44,836 nucleotides of DNA from Paenibacillus illinoisensis NBRC 15959 (GTDB lineage Bacteria; Bacillota; Bacilli; Paenibacillales; Paenibacillaceae). The translations under genes and the position numbers were made by a program. Shown piece by piece: positions 17,912-26,283 of this stretch. The notes beneath the pieces were generated by a model. It ran no database searches. It worked only from the letters and a program-made list of their open reading frames with translations, and was not told the DNA's origin. How positions within the stretch are numbered: position 1 is the first letter of the stretch; the number at the start of each line of letters is the position of its first letter. Location of the stretch: assembly GCF_004000925.1 (NCBI RefSeq), contig NZ_BIME01000022.1:1-44836 (forward strand). Direction: 5' to 3'.

Positions 17912-19111
17912 ATGACAGTTAAATTAACTAGAAATATGAAAAAATTCATTTCAGCAAATTGGAAAACAAAAATGCGATATCTAAAGAAGTTATGCTTTAA
18001 ACTTCCTTTTGTAAGACGCATTAGCAAAAAAGTGCTCAAACGACGCACTATTAGTGCATTAAAATCTTTTGATCACTCTGTTAGTGATTCAGTTATCTTT
18101 ATGTTTTCAGGGACCCACTATATAAAAAACTTCGAAGGAAACAGGCCTATACATCTGACTAGAGAATTTCTTAACAAAGGGCATAATGTTTTCTTTTCAT
18201 ATTGGCGATGGGACCAAGACGAAAAACTACCAACATCAATTAATCCAATGCTATTTCAGTCACCTATTGATTTAACTATAGAAAATTTGGATCTAATAAT
18301 CAAATACCCGCTTAGTCATTCAAATAAAATCTTCATCATTTCATTCCCTCACCCCTCGTGTGCTAGAATTTTAACAACTCTAAAGTCACATGGATGGAGG
18401 ATTGTTTATGATATAAGAGATGATTGGGAAGAATTCCACAAAGTGGGACAGGCTATCTGGTATGATAAAAATATTGAACATACAATTCTAAAAGAAGCTC
18501 ATAGCGTATTAGCAGTATCCCAAGTTTTAGCTAACAAGTTACAGCCATTCTCTACAACGAAAATTACACTAAGTCCTAACGCTCTTTCGCCTAGCTTTAA
18601 TCAATTGGACATCAAGGGTAGACATAATATCAGAAAAGACAATATTATTGGATATATTGGTCATTTAACTGAGTCTTGGTTTGATTGGAAAGCCTTTTTA
18701 AAGCTCGCTAAAAGAAATTCAGATTGGAGTTTTGAAATAGTTGGGCATTCACTCCCCGAAGATATTAGTTTTCCTGATAATGTAAAATATCTGGGTTTCA
18801 AAAATCATGATGAAATAATCCAAATATCTATGAATTGGAAAGCAGCAATCATTCCTTTTAAAACATCGGCTCTGTCCGATGCGGTAGATCCCATTAAAGT
18901 ATATGAATACCTAGCCTTAAGATTACCAGTTGTATCATTTAGAATGCCTCAGATTGAAAAGTACCCATACGTTTATGTATCTCATAATCTTGAAGAATTT
19001 GAAATAAATCTGAGGAGAGCATTGCAAATTGCCCCCAATGAAAATGTGATAAGAGAATTCCTGGAATACAATTTATGGGAACAGAGAGCTCAACAATTCC
19101 TTTGTGATTAA
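17912..19111 (+). CDS. GT-B glycosyltransferase, paralogue of the 15030-16133 gene
   Basis: 399 aa from the ATG at 17912, which has AAGGAG eight bases upstream; the frame also opens at 17870 without such a site. The first 50 residues are strongly basic. Then come HYIKNFEGNRPIHLTREF, WRIVYDIRDDWEEF, IGYIGHLTESWFDW, FEIVGHS, and AVDPIKVYEYLALRLPVVS. It is the only plus-strand gene among minus-strand transferases, and only 44 bases separate it from the divergent gene, so the two promoters must overlap coding sequence. A TATAAT on the minus strand at 17911-17906 may serve the divergent unit. Confidence 0.82.
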   Translation: MTVKLTRNMKKFISANWKTKMRYLKKLCFKLPFVRRISKKVLKRRTISALKSFDHSVSDSVIFMFSGTHYIKNFEGNRPIHLTREFLNKGHNVFFSYWRWDQDEKLPTSINPMLFQSPIDLTIENLDLIIKYPLSHSNKIFIISFPHPSCARILTTLKSHGWRIVYDIRDDWEEFHKVGQAIWYDKNIEHTILKEAHSVLAVSQVLANKLQPFSTTKITLSPNALSPSFNQLDIKGRHNIRKDNIIGYIGHLTESWFDWKAFLKLAKRNSDWSFEIVGHSLPEDISFPDNVKYLGFKNHDEIIQISMNWKAAIIPFKTSALSDAVDPIKVYEYLALRLPVVSFRMPQIEKYPYVYVSHNLEEFEINLRRALQIAPNENVIREFLEYNLWEQRAQQFLCD

Positions 19112-19119
19112 AATGCTAA

Positions 19120-19160
19120 GAACCGCTCTATAAGCACTTTTGTGCAATAGAACGGTTCAT
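19120..19160. terminator. Hairpin terminator, convergent gap
   Basis: Twelve-base arms 19120-19131 and 19147-19158 pair with one mismatch and continue inward as gcac/gtgc. The T-rich tails are poor on both sides. It lies eight bases after the plus-strand transferase, facing the end of the PP-loop gene. The rest of the gap to 19262 shows nothing else. Confidence 0.6.
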
Positions 19161-19262
19161 TTAACCTCTAATGTTTATTCTCTACCTCATGAAGTTCTAT
19201 CTACTCATTCAAAGGACTAGAAAACTACTCACACAACTACTAAGGGAAATAAACCATTTAGT

Positions 19263-20420
19263 TTAAAATATATCATAATACTTAGACAACACTCTTTTAA
19301 CTTCAGTGTACTCTCTCCAATCATCCTCAGTATAAGGCAATATTCCTGCCTCTGAAATATTCTTTAATAGCCCCCCAAGAAGGTGTTGTGGGAAATTCAC
19401 AATTAAGTTTGTGTTCAGTCGTTCGTAAAATTCTAATTTCAAATTGTTAGCCACTTCAACTACTTCATCTGGTATTCCACTAATCGTATGACTAGCGACT
19501 TCTATTCCGGCGTATTTAATAATATAGAACGATAAAAAATCGGATGCAAAATATTGACCAAACTTAAAGTGCGGTTTTTTGGGAGGATCCAGTTCCATTA
19601 TCTCAATTTTTTTACCAAGCCTTTTAGATGCAATCATCGCAAGTACCTGTTTTCTGTAACGTTTTTCTTCCCCTGGATTAGCTAAAGACGCCAAAGAATC
19701 ATTAACATATTCAGGCATATAATGTGCAACAACTAGCAATGTCCCCACTTCTGTTAGTCCAAGTACATAGGGAGCATTTCTAATTCCTACTGCAAAATAT
19801 GCAGCAAACTCCCTACTTTTAAATTGACCTTCAGAAAAATTACCTGGAGATGCTTCTAATATATTTCCGAAAGCATGATATTCGGTGTTTAAATATTCAC
19901 TAAATAACAATGACGCAATTCCCATAAACGACCACGAATTTTTTCGTAGAGGAGTGTCAACAAGATTAGTTTTGACTGTGTATGGTTTGAACTTTTTGAA
20001 GAATAGCTCTTCTCTTGAAAATTTCCCTCCGAAATCCATAGATACTAATCTTGTCTTAGATGGCATCAAACATTTAGCAGCCAAACTATCAAATCCACCA
20101 CTGAAATTCAATACCAAGTTTTTGCTTTTCTTTTTTTTTAATTCTTTACCATCTAATGTTTTCACATCTGATTTTGTGAAATCTCTAATGGAACTAGCTG
20201 TTGATTTACCAACTGGAAGGTTGATTACTATCTCATTGTATTTATTCCCACATAAAGTAGATATAGCCATTGCAACTAAATTATTATCGGGCCGTATCTT
20301 AGGAGACAATTCAAAATAAATACGACCACTACTATCTTGTTCATCCCCTCCCTCTTCTTCAAAATTAAAACCAATATGCCCTCTAGATATTAAAAAATCA
20401 GTAAATGTTATTTTTTTCAT
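19263..20420 (-). CDS. PP-loop ATP pyrophosphatase-fold protein of unknown substrate
   Basis: 385 aa. The clear motif is LNFSGGFDSLAA (SGGFDS at 107-112), the pyrophosphate-binding loop of the N-type ATP pyrophosphatases (QueC, asparagine synthetase C-domain, NAD synthetase, ThiI, sugar amidotransferase WbpG/PseA). Upstream are about 100 residues ending in a Lys-rich patch (KELKKKKSKNLV); downstream are MDFGGKFSREE, FGNILEASPG and GIRNAPYVLGLTEVGT, which I cannot place in a named family. Such enzymes adenylate a carboxyl or carbonyl group before amidation or thiolation. No partner amidotransferase is in the window. In this position it may modify a glycan sugar, possibly the uronic acid made by WecC. 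It is transcribed apart from its neighbours. Confidence 0.72.
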   Translation of the reverse strand: MKKITFTDFLISRGHIGFNFEEEGGDEQDSSGRIYFELSPKIRPDNNLVAMAISTLCGNKYNEIVINLPVGKSTASSIRDFTKSDVKTLDGKELKKKKSKNLVLNFSGGFDSLAAKCLMPSKTRLVSMDFGGKFSREELFFKKFKPYTVKTNLVDTPLRKNSWSFMGIASLLFSEYLNTEYHAFGNILEASPGNFSEGQFKSREFAAYFAVGIRNAPYVLGLTEVGTLLVVAHYMPEYVNDSLASLANPGEEKRYRKQVLAMIASKRLGKKIEIMELDPPKKPHFKFGQYFASDFLSFYIIKYAGIEVASHTISGIPDEVVEVANNLKLEFYERLNTNLIVNFPQHLLGGLLKNISEAGILPYTEDDWREYTEVKRVLSKYYDIF

Positions 20421-20479
20421 AGATATTCAGCTACCTCTTCGATTTTTATCTAGAATATCACAATATATTCATTAATAAT

Positions 20480-20509
20480 CATATAGAAAGTCTTTGATTA
20501 CTAGTCCAA
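20480..20509 (-). promoter_or_regulatory. Candidate promoter of the PP-loop gene
   Basis: Minus-strand TTGGAC (20509-20504), 18-bp spacer and TATATG (20485-20480), about 60 bases before the start. The surrounding DNA is AT-rich, so chance matches are likely. Confidence 0.35.
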
Positions 20510-20578
20510 TTCCTCAAATTTATTTATAAAAAAAAGATTAGAGCCAATGCTGCAAGTTCCCTTGTGTGTAGTCAACAC

Positions 20579-21529
20579 TTAAGCTAAAGCCTCTAATTCA
20601 AGATTAAGGGTTTTAATATCATTAATAATGAAATTGTACATTTTTAAGTATCCTGGATACCATCCCTTTACGATTTCATTCCGGTTTTCTTCTTTAACTG
20701 ACAAAAGCATGTATTCAGTAGTTGCGTTAATTCTTTGCAAGATTTCAAGTGTTAAAAATATCAAATCATTATTAATTCTCGCATACTTTAAACAAAAATT
20801 ATGAACATAAGTAATAATTTCTTCCCGATCCTTAAATGCTTTAATATTAAATGTTTGAGTCGCTGATAAATTGTTTTCGTTTTGACGAATTGTTCGATAC
20901 AGAATTATGGAATTAATAGCTATGATTTTTTTTGCATAGAACCATGTTTCTAATGTCAAAGGGATATCTTCATGGTAAACTCCTTCCATAAATTCAACAT
21001 CATTGCTAATAAATAAATTTCTTTTGAACATTTGATTAGTTGCACTTCCACAATAAAAATTAACTACAGGAATTTCTCTCAAATTGGTATATGGAAGCTT
21101 TAGAAACTCATTAATCTTATTCTCTATATAATTAACAGGAGTTAACTTCCCTCCAGTTCCTTTCTCATACATTCTACCTAAGACAACATCAGCATCTGAA
21201 TATCTGATTGCATCGTACATCCTTTGTAACGCATCTAACGGATAACTGTCATCCGAATCTAAAAAGGTAATGTACTCCCCTCGTGCTTTCTTCAGTCCAG
21301 AATTCCTCGCTGCTCCGACTCCCTTATTAATAGAATGGTTAACTACTTCAAAGCGTTCATCTTTCCCTACGAATTCTTCGATTATAAATTTTGAATTATC
21401 AGGGGAACAGTCATTTACAACTACGACTTGAATATCTGTAAGTGTTTGTAAGAGTAAAGAATTCAAACTTGCTCTTAAATATTCCTCTGTCTTATATACT
21501 GGCACTATTACTGTTACTAAGGGAATCAT
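20579..21529 (-). CDS. Family 2 glycosyltransferase
   Basis: 316 aa. Textbook GT-A N-terminus: VTVIVPVYKTEEYLRASLNS, VVVNDCSPDNS, GVGAARNSGLKKARGEYITF and the LDSDDSY metal site. The C-terminal third is helical, without obvious membrane segments. GAAAGGAGG with its stop-proximal position in the upstream gene gives a strong ribosome site and coupling (stop and start are three bases apart). Donor unknown. On the minus strand a run of eight T follows the gene (about 20531), but no convincing stem precedes it. Confidence 0.88.
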   Translation of the reverse strand: MIPLVTVIVPVYKTEEYLRASLNSLLLQTLTDIQVVVVNDCSPDNSKFIIEEFVGKDERFEVVNHSINKGVGAARNSGLKKARGEYITFLDSDDSYPLDALQRMYDAIRYSDADVVLGRMYEKGTGGKLTPVNYIENKINEFLKLPYTNLREIPVVNFYCGSATNQMFKRNLFISNDVEFMEGVYHEDIPLTLETWFYAKKIIAINSIILYRTIRQNENNLSATQTFNIKAFKDREEIITYVHNFCLKYARINNDLIFLTLEILQRINATTEYMLLSVKEENRNEIVKGWYPGYLKMYNFIINDIKTLNLELEALA

Positions 21530-21532
21530 TTT

Positions 21533-23620
21533 TTACCTCCTTTCATTTTGGGTTATATATTGTAATAAATTGTTTTTAGGTTGAGGATCAATCATAATTT
21601 CTTTAATGATAATTTGCGACAATCCTGATAACTCAATAGAAAACTTATAGTAGAGAGCCCCCTCCTTTTTTCTTATGGATGTGCAACCCTTTGTTATGAT
21701 TTGATAACCACCCAACACTCGATCATCTTCATCGAAAAAAGTACAAATGACCCTTGCTTTCCCTTGAACTACAGCATCCAAATACACCACTATTATTTCA
21801 TTACTATTTTCATTCAACATGAATTTCTTTTGTAGGTGAATCGTTGTAGGAGAAGCTGAATCCTTTAATGTATAGATTCCTGTATCATTGTCCGTTGTTA
21901 CAGATTTACCTATTTTACCTGGAATGGATCTAACAATATTGAAAAGCTCTTCTTTTGATAGGGATTGTTCATAGCTATAATATAACTCTGAAGATTCTAT
22001 TAAAATACTTAGTTTATTTACATCTTCTAAAGACACTCCTTGATGTAATGAAATGTCATCAACTGTCTCACAAGTATTGAGAGTGTAGTTCTCACAGAAA
22101 TTGAAGGGGTCTACGGATAAACAGGTCACTCCTTCAAGAGTGCTATTCCCTTCGTTATTACTCTGGTTAAAGCCAACACTCTTTTTGAATTGGGTATCAA
22201 CAATTGAACGGTCAGTTCGAAGCGAAGTTATTAATGTATACTTTTTCTCAGCATTTTTGAGCTGAACTTCCTCTTGATTATAGTAATAATAACTTCCTTT
22301 TCCAATAACCGTTGCAGTCGGCTCATATTTCAAGGATAAGACCAAATCTGTCAAAAAATGATCTCCGTAGTAGTTAGCAACATCAAAGTAAGAAACAAAA
22401 TCTAATCCGTCTAAAAAACTTTCTTTCATATTTTTTATATTTTCAACTTGAACAGGACAATCAAAATTTTGCAAATTCTGATTTATGGCTTGATCATTTT
22501 CAGAAAACAAATATAATTTTTTAGAACCATATTTTTGCCTTTTAAAACTCATATTTATATATTTATATTCCTCAATGTTATTAATAACACTGTATACTCC
22601 AATATAAGGATCTTCATTAATTTTTTTTTCCTTGAACACAAGCTGATAGATAAAACCGACACGTTCTTTGTACGTATGCTCTTTTAAAACTTTTCGCAAT
22701 GCTAATAATCTAGTTTTATCATAAAGAAGCTCATTGCTCGATAAGTTTTCTAATTTGTCTCCGAAGCTTTTTTTGTTATCAAAATAAACTATTAGGTCGC
22801 CAAACAAGTTTCTTAACCCCAAACACTCATTGCTTAAAACCAGAGTATTACAAGATATTAGTTCAAAAGCTCGCCGGGCTTGCATCGTTGATGAATGTTT
22901 CACTATATTCAAGGTTATACCAAACTTATAGCTTTTATATGCTATATCAACCTGGTCAGGGGGAAGCGTTCCTACAATATATTTCTGATACTTTTTAGGA
23001 TAGGTGTACTCAGGATTGTTAGGATAAGGGTTACGGTCATATATATCAATTTTCCATTCTTTTTCATCTATTAGATCGACAATATCTTCAAAATCTTTTT
23101 TTCTCTCCTCTCTCTTATTATAATAAGAGCCCGCAAAACATGTTCCGTCAGTTCTCTCATACTTTTCAAGCGGGGAATACATCTGTACTGAAGATGCAAA
23201 AGGCATACAAAATACTTGATCGTGGCCCAATAGCCTCTTGTAAAGAGGTACACAATCAAAATCTGTTGTAAGAACATAATCAAAATGCGATGCTATATGC
23301 ATGAAGGTAGTAAAGTGTACTGGATCTTCTTTGTTCCAAAATACTGTTGGAATTTTCTTTTGTTTACACCAATTCATAAGACTTAGAAAATCTTCACTAG
23401 GGGATGGTAATAATTTACCTCGCCATGTTCCCTTATAACCATTCCATATTGATTCCACAAATACTATATCTGGTTTAAACTCCCCAATTTCCTCTTTCCA
23501 CATTCCTGCATTTAAGTTCAAAAAGTCACATTCATACGGAAAAAAATTTTCACTCAATTCATCCAACATCCCGGCAATTCGCACACCGGATATTTTTTGT
23601 GTTTCCTCCACATTTCTCAT
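21533..23620 (-). CDS. CgeB-like multidomain glycosyltransferase
   Basis: 695 aa. Residues 1 to about 340 look like the CgeB group: VRIAGMLDELSENFFPYEC, FKPDIVFVESIWNGYKGTW, KKIPTVFWNKEDPVHF, and CFAGSYYNKREER, followed by the GT-B donor half (SSTMQARRAFELISCNTLVLS). A second part (about 350-500) holds DFVSYFDVANYYGDHFLTDL and a TVIGKGSYYYY stretch, seen as a partner module in such proteins. The last 120 residues look like a beta-sandwich (VYLDAVVQGKARVICTFFDE). It is probably a two-step or self-tethered enzyme. The ATG at 23620 lacks a well-placed ribosome site, so the start is uncertain. Between a small coiled-coil gene and a GT2 gene in the wecC unit. Confidence 0.75.
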   Translation of the reverse strand: MRNVEETQKISGVRIAGMLDELSENFFPYECDFLNLNAGMWKEEIGEFKPDIVFVESIWNGYKGTWRGKLLPSPSEDFLSLMNWCKQKKIPTVFWNKEDPVHFTTFMHIASHFDYVLTTDFDCVPLYKRLLGHDQVFCMPFASSVQMYSPLEKYERTDGTCFAGSYYNKREERKKDFEDIVDLIDEKEWKIDIYDRNPYPNNPEYTYPKKYQKYIVGTLPPDQVDIAYKSYKFGITLNIVKHSSTMQARRAFELISCNTLVLSNECLGLRNLFGDLIVYFDNKKSFGDKLENLSSNELLYDKTRLLALRKVLKEHTYKERVGFIYQLVFKEKKINEDPYIGVYSVINNIEEYKYINMSFKRQKYGSKKLYLFSENDQAINQNLQNFDCPVQVENIKNMKESFLDGLDFVSYFDVANYYGDHFLTDLVLSLKYEPTATVIGKGSYYYYNQEEVQLKNAEKKYTLITSLRTDRSIVDTQFKKSVGFNQSNNEGNSTLEGVTCLSVDPFNFCENYTLNTCETVDDISLHQGVSLEDVNKLSILIESSELYYSYEQSLSKEELFNIVRSIPGKIGKSVTTDNDTGIYTLKDSASPTTIHLQKKFMLNENSNEIIVVYLDAVVQGKARVICTFFDEDDRVLGGYQIITKGCTSIRKKEGALYYKFSIELSGLSQIIIKEIMIDPQPKNNLLQYITQNERR

Positions 23621-23644
23621 AAATCCAATTTTCCATTCCTCTCT

Positions 23645-23968
23645 TTATCTTTTTAATAATTTTTTCACAAGTTTCTTTAAAGTAAACTTAATTCCATACA
23701 CCGCATAAAAGTATGCAAACTTTTTTGTAACGAACAAGAACCTCGAAAATAATCCTTTAGATGACAAATCCACCGGGAATGGAAGATAGGTATTATATTG
23801 ATTCGAATTAGCTGTATTAGTTTTTATAACAGCTTTCTTTCCTGAATAAGAACCCGCTTGTTCTAACAACTTTATTGAGAGAATGTCCAATCTATTTTTT
23901 AATTCTCTATTTTGGCTTCGGACCTTTAACAACTCCATTACAATTTCATTACTTTCCCTCTCTAACAC
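23645..23968 (-). CDS. Small coiled-coil protein with basic amphipathic tail
   Basis: 107 aa, not recognised. The GTG at 23968 follows directly on the wecC stop (TGAGTG) with GGAG five bases upstream, so it is coupled to wecC. Residues 1-37 form a heptad-like helix (ERESNEIVMELLKVRSQNRE), then comes a polar loop, then a Phe-rich stretch (FSRFLFVTKKFAYFYAVYG) and a Lys-rich amphipathic end (IKFTLKKLVKKLLKR). The YGxKxT motif near the end matches the N-terminus of the protein at 17184-17867. A membrane-bound scaffold or length regulator for the transferases is an idea, not shown. Confidence 0.6.
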   Translation of the reverse strand: MLERESNEIVMELLKVRSQNRELKNRLDILSIKLLEQAGSYSGKKAVIKTNTANSNQYNTYLPFPVDLSSKGLFSRFLFVTKKFAYFYAVYGIKFTLKKLVKKLLKR

Positions 23969-25279
23969 TCACTCTCCCCCTTTAAAGCTAATTGCATTTA
24001 TTTCCGTTCTTCTTAATACATCAGTAGCAGCGCCACCTAGAACATAAGAACTAAAACCTGCTTCAGTCCATTTTTCTAGGTCTAAAATGTTGCGTGTATC
24101 GAGTACTATATTTCCCTTCATTAGGTTTCTCATCTCTTTTGAATCTACTTCTTTGAACTCCCTATGATCAGTCAAAACCAAGATTGCGTGAGCACCCTTC
24201 ACGGTGTCCTCTAGATTTTCCTCTTTATTCGGGAATTTTTCACCCACATGAGGATCAAAAACACTCAATTGGAAGCCAACTTCCAAAAGTTGACTAACAA
24301 CAGTCACCGCGGGACTCTCGCGGATATCATCAATGTTCCCTTTAAAAGATAGCCCTAAAATGGCGATTTTAGCTTCTGCCGGAAAAGGAAACATTGATTT
24401 CAGCTTTTGCACCACAAAACTTGGCATACTGTCATTAATCTCACGCGAAGTATGTATAAGTTTTGCTATAGTAGGAGCAGACTCATATATAAACCATGGA
24501 TCGACAGCAATACAATGTCCCCCTACGCCTGGGCCTGGCTTATGAATATTAACTCTCGGGTGGCAGTTAGCAAGTTCTATGGCTTCCCAAACATTAAAGC
24601 CCACATTTTCTGCGATTTTTGCCATCTCATTCGCAAAAGCAATATTGACATCACGATAGGTATTTTCCATTAATTTGACCATCTCTGCTGTCGTAGCATC
24701 CGTTAAATGAATAGTGCCTTTAACAAATTTCCTGTATAGTTCAGCCGTCCTCTCGGAAGAAATTGTGTTGATACCCCCAACAATCCGATCATTGTAAACC
24801 AATTCTTCAAGAAGGTTTCCAGGAAGAACCCTCTCCGGAGAATGAGATATGTACAGATCTTCTTTAACATTTAATCGGGTTTGCTCAAGAAGGGGCATCA
24901 TTACATCTTCAACTGTTCTAGGAGGTACAGTTGATTCAAGGATTATTAAATTATTTTTCTTAATGTAAGGAAGTATGGATTGAGTCGCTTGAACTACATA
25001 ATCCAGATTTGCACTTTTGTCAGCTTTAATCGGGGTAGGTACGGAAATGATGAAAGCATCAGCAGGCTGAGTTATCGTTCCGAAACTCAGTCTGCCACTA
25101 TCCATAACTTCATCCAACATTTCTTGAAGCCCCGGTTCTTCGATATGAATATTACCTAATACTAACCCTTTGATAACTTCTGTATTGATATCAACGCCGT
25201 GAACTTCTACGTTGTGTTTAGCAAACATAATTGCAGTGGGCAATCCGATATATCCCAAACCAATGACACATAATTTCAT
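23969..25279 (-). CDS. wecC: UDP-N-acetyl-D-mannosamine dehydrogenase (nucleotide-sugar dehydrogenase)
   Basis: 436 aa from the ATG at 25279, which has GAGGAG seven bases upstream; the frame opens 15 bases earlier without support. Rossmann motif VIGLGYIGLPTA at the start, VPTPIKADKSANLDYV, ESTVPPRT, SPERVLPG, and the catalytic cysteine in GPGVGGHCIAVDP near residue 255. It oxidises C6 of a UDP-HexNAc to the uronic acid with two NAD+. WecC is the closest well-known group, so UDP-ManNAcA is the likely product, but UDP-GlcNAc or UDP-Glc enzymes look similar. The needed 2-epimerase is not in the window. First gene of a four-gene minus-strand unit. Confidence 0.9.
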   Translation of the reverse strand: MKLCVIGLGYIGLPTAIMFAKHNVEVHGVDINTEVIKGLVLGNIHIEEPGLQEMLDEVMDSGRLSFGTITQPADAFIISVPTPIKADKSANLDYVVQATQSILPYIKKNNLIILESTVPPRTVEDVMMPLLEQTRLNVKEDLYISHSPERVLPGNLLEELVYNDRIVGGINTISSERTAELYRKFVKGTIHLTDATTAEMVKLMENTYRDVNIAFANEMAKIAENVGFNVWEAIELANCHPRVNIHKPGPGVGGHCIAVDPWFIYESAPTIAKLIHTSREINDSMPSFVVQKLKSMFPFPAEAKIAILGLSFKGNIDDIRESPAVTVVSQLLEVGFQLSVFDPHVGEKFPNKEENLEDTVKGAHAILVLTDHREFKEVDSKEMRNLMKGNIVLDTRNILDLEKWTEAGFSSYVLGGAATDVLRRTEINAISFKGGE

Positions 25280-25323
25280 TGTAATTCTCCTCACATTCTA
25301 TCTTTTCATCTACATATTAAAGC

Positions 25324-25332
25324 ATTATATCA
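25324..25332 (-). promoter_or_regulatory. Extended -10 promoter element of the wecC unit
   Basis: Minus-strand TGATATAAT, that is TG-n-TATAAT, about 45 bases before the wecC start. No good -35 box was found, which is usual for extended -10 promoters. Confidence 0.5.
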
Positions 25333-25390
25333 TGAATTCCGACAAAATTTATGGCAACCTCAAGATGGACAGATATCTCCTAAATTAGGT

Positions 25391-25420
25391 TTCATTTGCT
25401 CTAAATTGTAGATCTATAAT
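25391..25420 (+). promoter_or_regulatory. Candidate promoter of the ABC transporter genes
   Basis: A perfect TATAAT at 25415-25420 is preceded 18 bases earlier by the weak hexamer TTCATT. The ribosome site AAGGAG (25482) follows about 60 bases on. It is divergent from the wecC promoter in the same 211-bp gap. Confidence 0.4.
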
Positions 25421-25490
25421 GAATGTGTTAACATAAACGAGGCACTATGATAATCATCTTTTTACGATTGAATATATTAAGGAGCAAATT

Positions 25491-26267
25491 ATGCGAGGAT
25501 ATTGGGATAATTTTCTGAAGTATAAAGATTTAATGATTGAACTCACAAAAAAAGACATTACCCTCAAATATAGAAACTCTTTTCTTGGAATTATTTGGAG
25601 CGTGCTAAATCCCCTTCTTTTTATGCTTGTGTTAGTTATCATTTTTCAGGAATTCTTTTCTAGCGATATCGAATACTTTGCTGTTTACGTTTTGATTGGA
25701 AGACTGATATATTCTTGCTTCTCTGAAACGACTAACTTCGCTATGCAATCCATTGTTTCAAATGGAGGCCTTATTAAAAAAGTTTACGTTCCTAAGTATT
25801 TCTTTCCAATTTCTAGAGTGGCATCTTCCTTTATCACCTCATTGCTGGCTATGATTTCATTGATTCCTGTCATGCTTCTTAGTGGATTGAGTATTTCATT
25901 ACAAAGTTTCTACATTATTTTACCTTTATTTTATCTTTTACTAATTTCCCTGGGGATAGGATTAATATTAGCCACTATCTACACTTTCTTTAGGGACCTG
26001 CAGCATCTTTATTCACTTGCATTGGTTATCATTATGTATACATCAGCCATATTTTATCCTGCTAGCATTATACCTGAACGCTATATGCCCATCATCCGAT
26101 TTAACCCGATCTTTGATATTATTGAAATGAGCAGAAACATCTTGATATATGGCATACTTCCTTCTCTTCAAACGAATTTATTCTGTTTAATTTATGGAAT
26201 GGTCGTTTTTCTGTTAGGTTTAGGGATATTCTATAAAAAACAGGATAAATTTATATTCTATTTATAA
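25491..26267 (+). CDS. wzm: Polysaccharide ABC transporter permease (Wzm/TagG type)
   Basis: 258 aa, six predicted membrane helices of the ABC-2 class. The N-terminal interfacial part TKKDITLKYRNSFLGIIWSVLNPL is the diagnostic segment of O-antigen and teichoic acid exporters. It moves a lipid-linked finished glycan across the membrane together with the ATPase 16 bases downstream. AAGGAG precedes the ATG by seven bases. Its presence, and the absence of Wzx and a Wzy-plus-chain-length pair, argue for an ABC-dependent pathway in which chains are completed in the cytoplasm. Confidence 0.92.
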   Translation: MRGYWDNFLKYKDLMIELTKKDITLKYRNSFLGIIWSVLNPLLFMLVLVIIFQEFFSSDIEYFAVYVLIGRLIYSCFSETTNFAMQSIVSNGGLIKKVYVPKYFFPISRVASSFITSLLAMISLIPVMLLSGLSISLQSFYIILPLFYLLLISLGIGLILATIYTFFRDLQHLYSLALVIIMYTSAIFYPASIIPERYMPIIRFNPIFDIIEMSRNILIYGILPSLQTNLFCLIYGMVVFLLGLGIFYKKQDKFIFYL

Positions 26268-26283
26268 GGATGGAGAGTTTCAT

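Noticed and set aside
19263..20420. PP-loop gene as queC
   Set aside because: The protein is much longer than QueC, lacks a visible QueC zinc-binding cysteine cluster and has no queuosine genes beside it.
20421..20578. Terminator after the GT2 gene at 20579
   Set aside because: A run of eight T exists on the minus strand but no stable stem stands before it.
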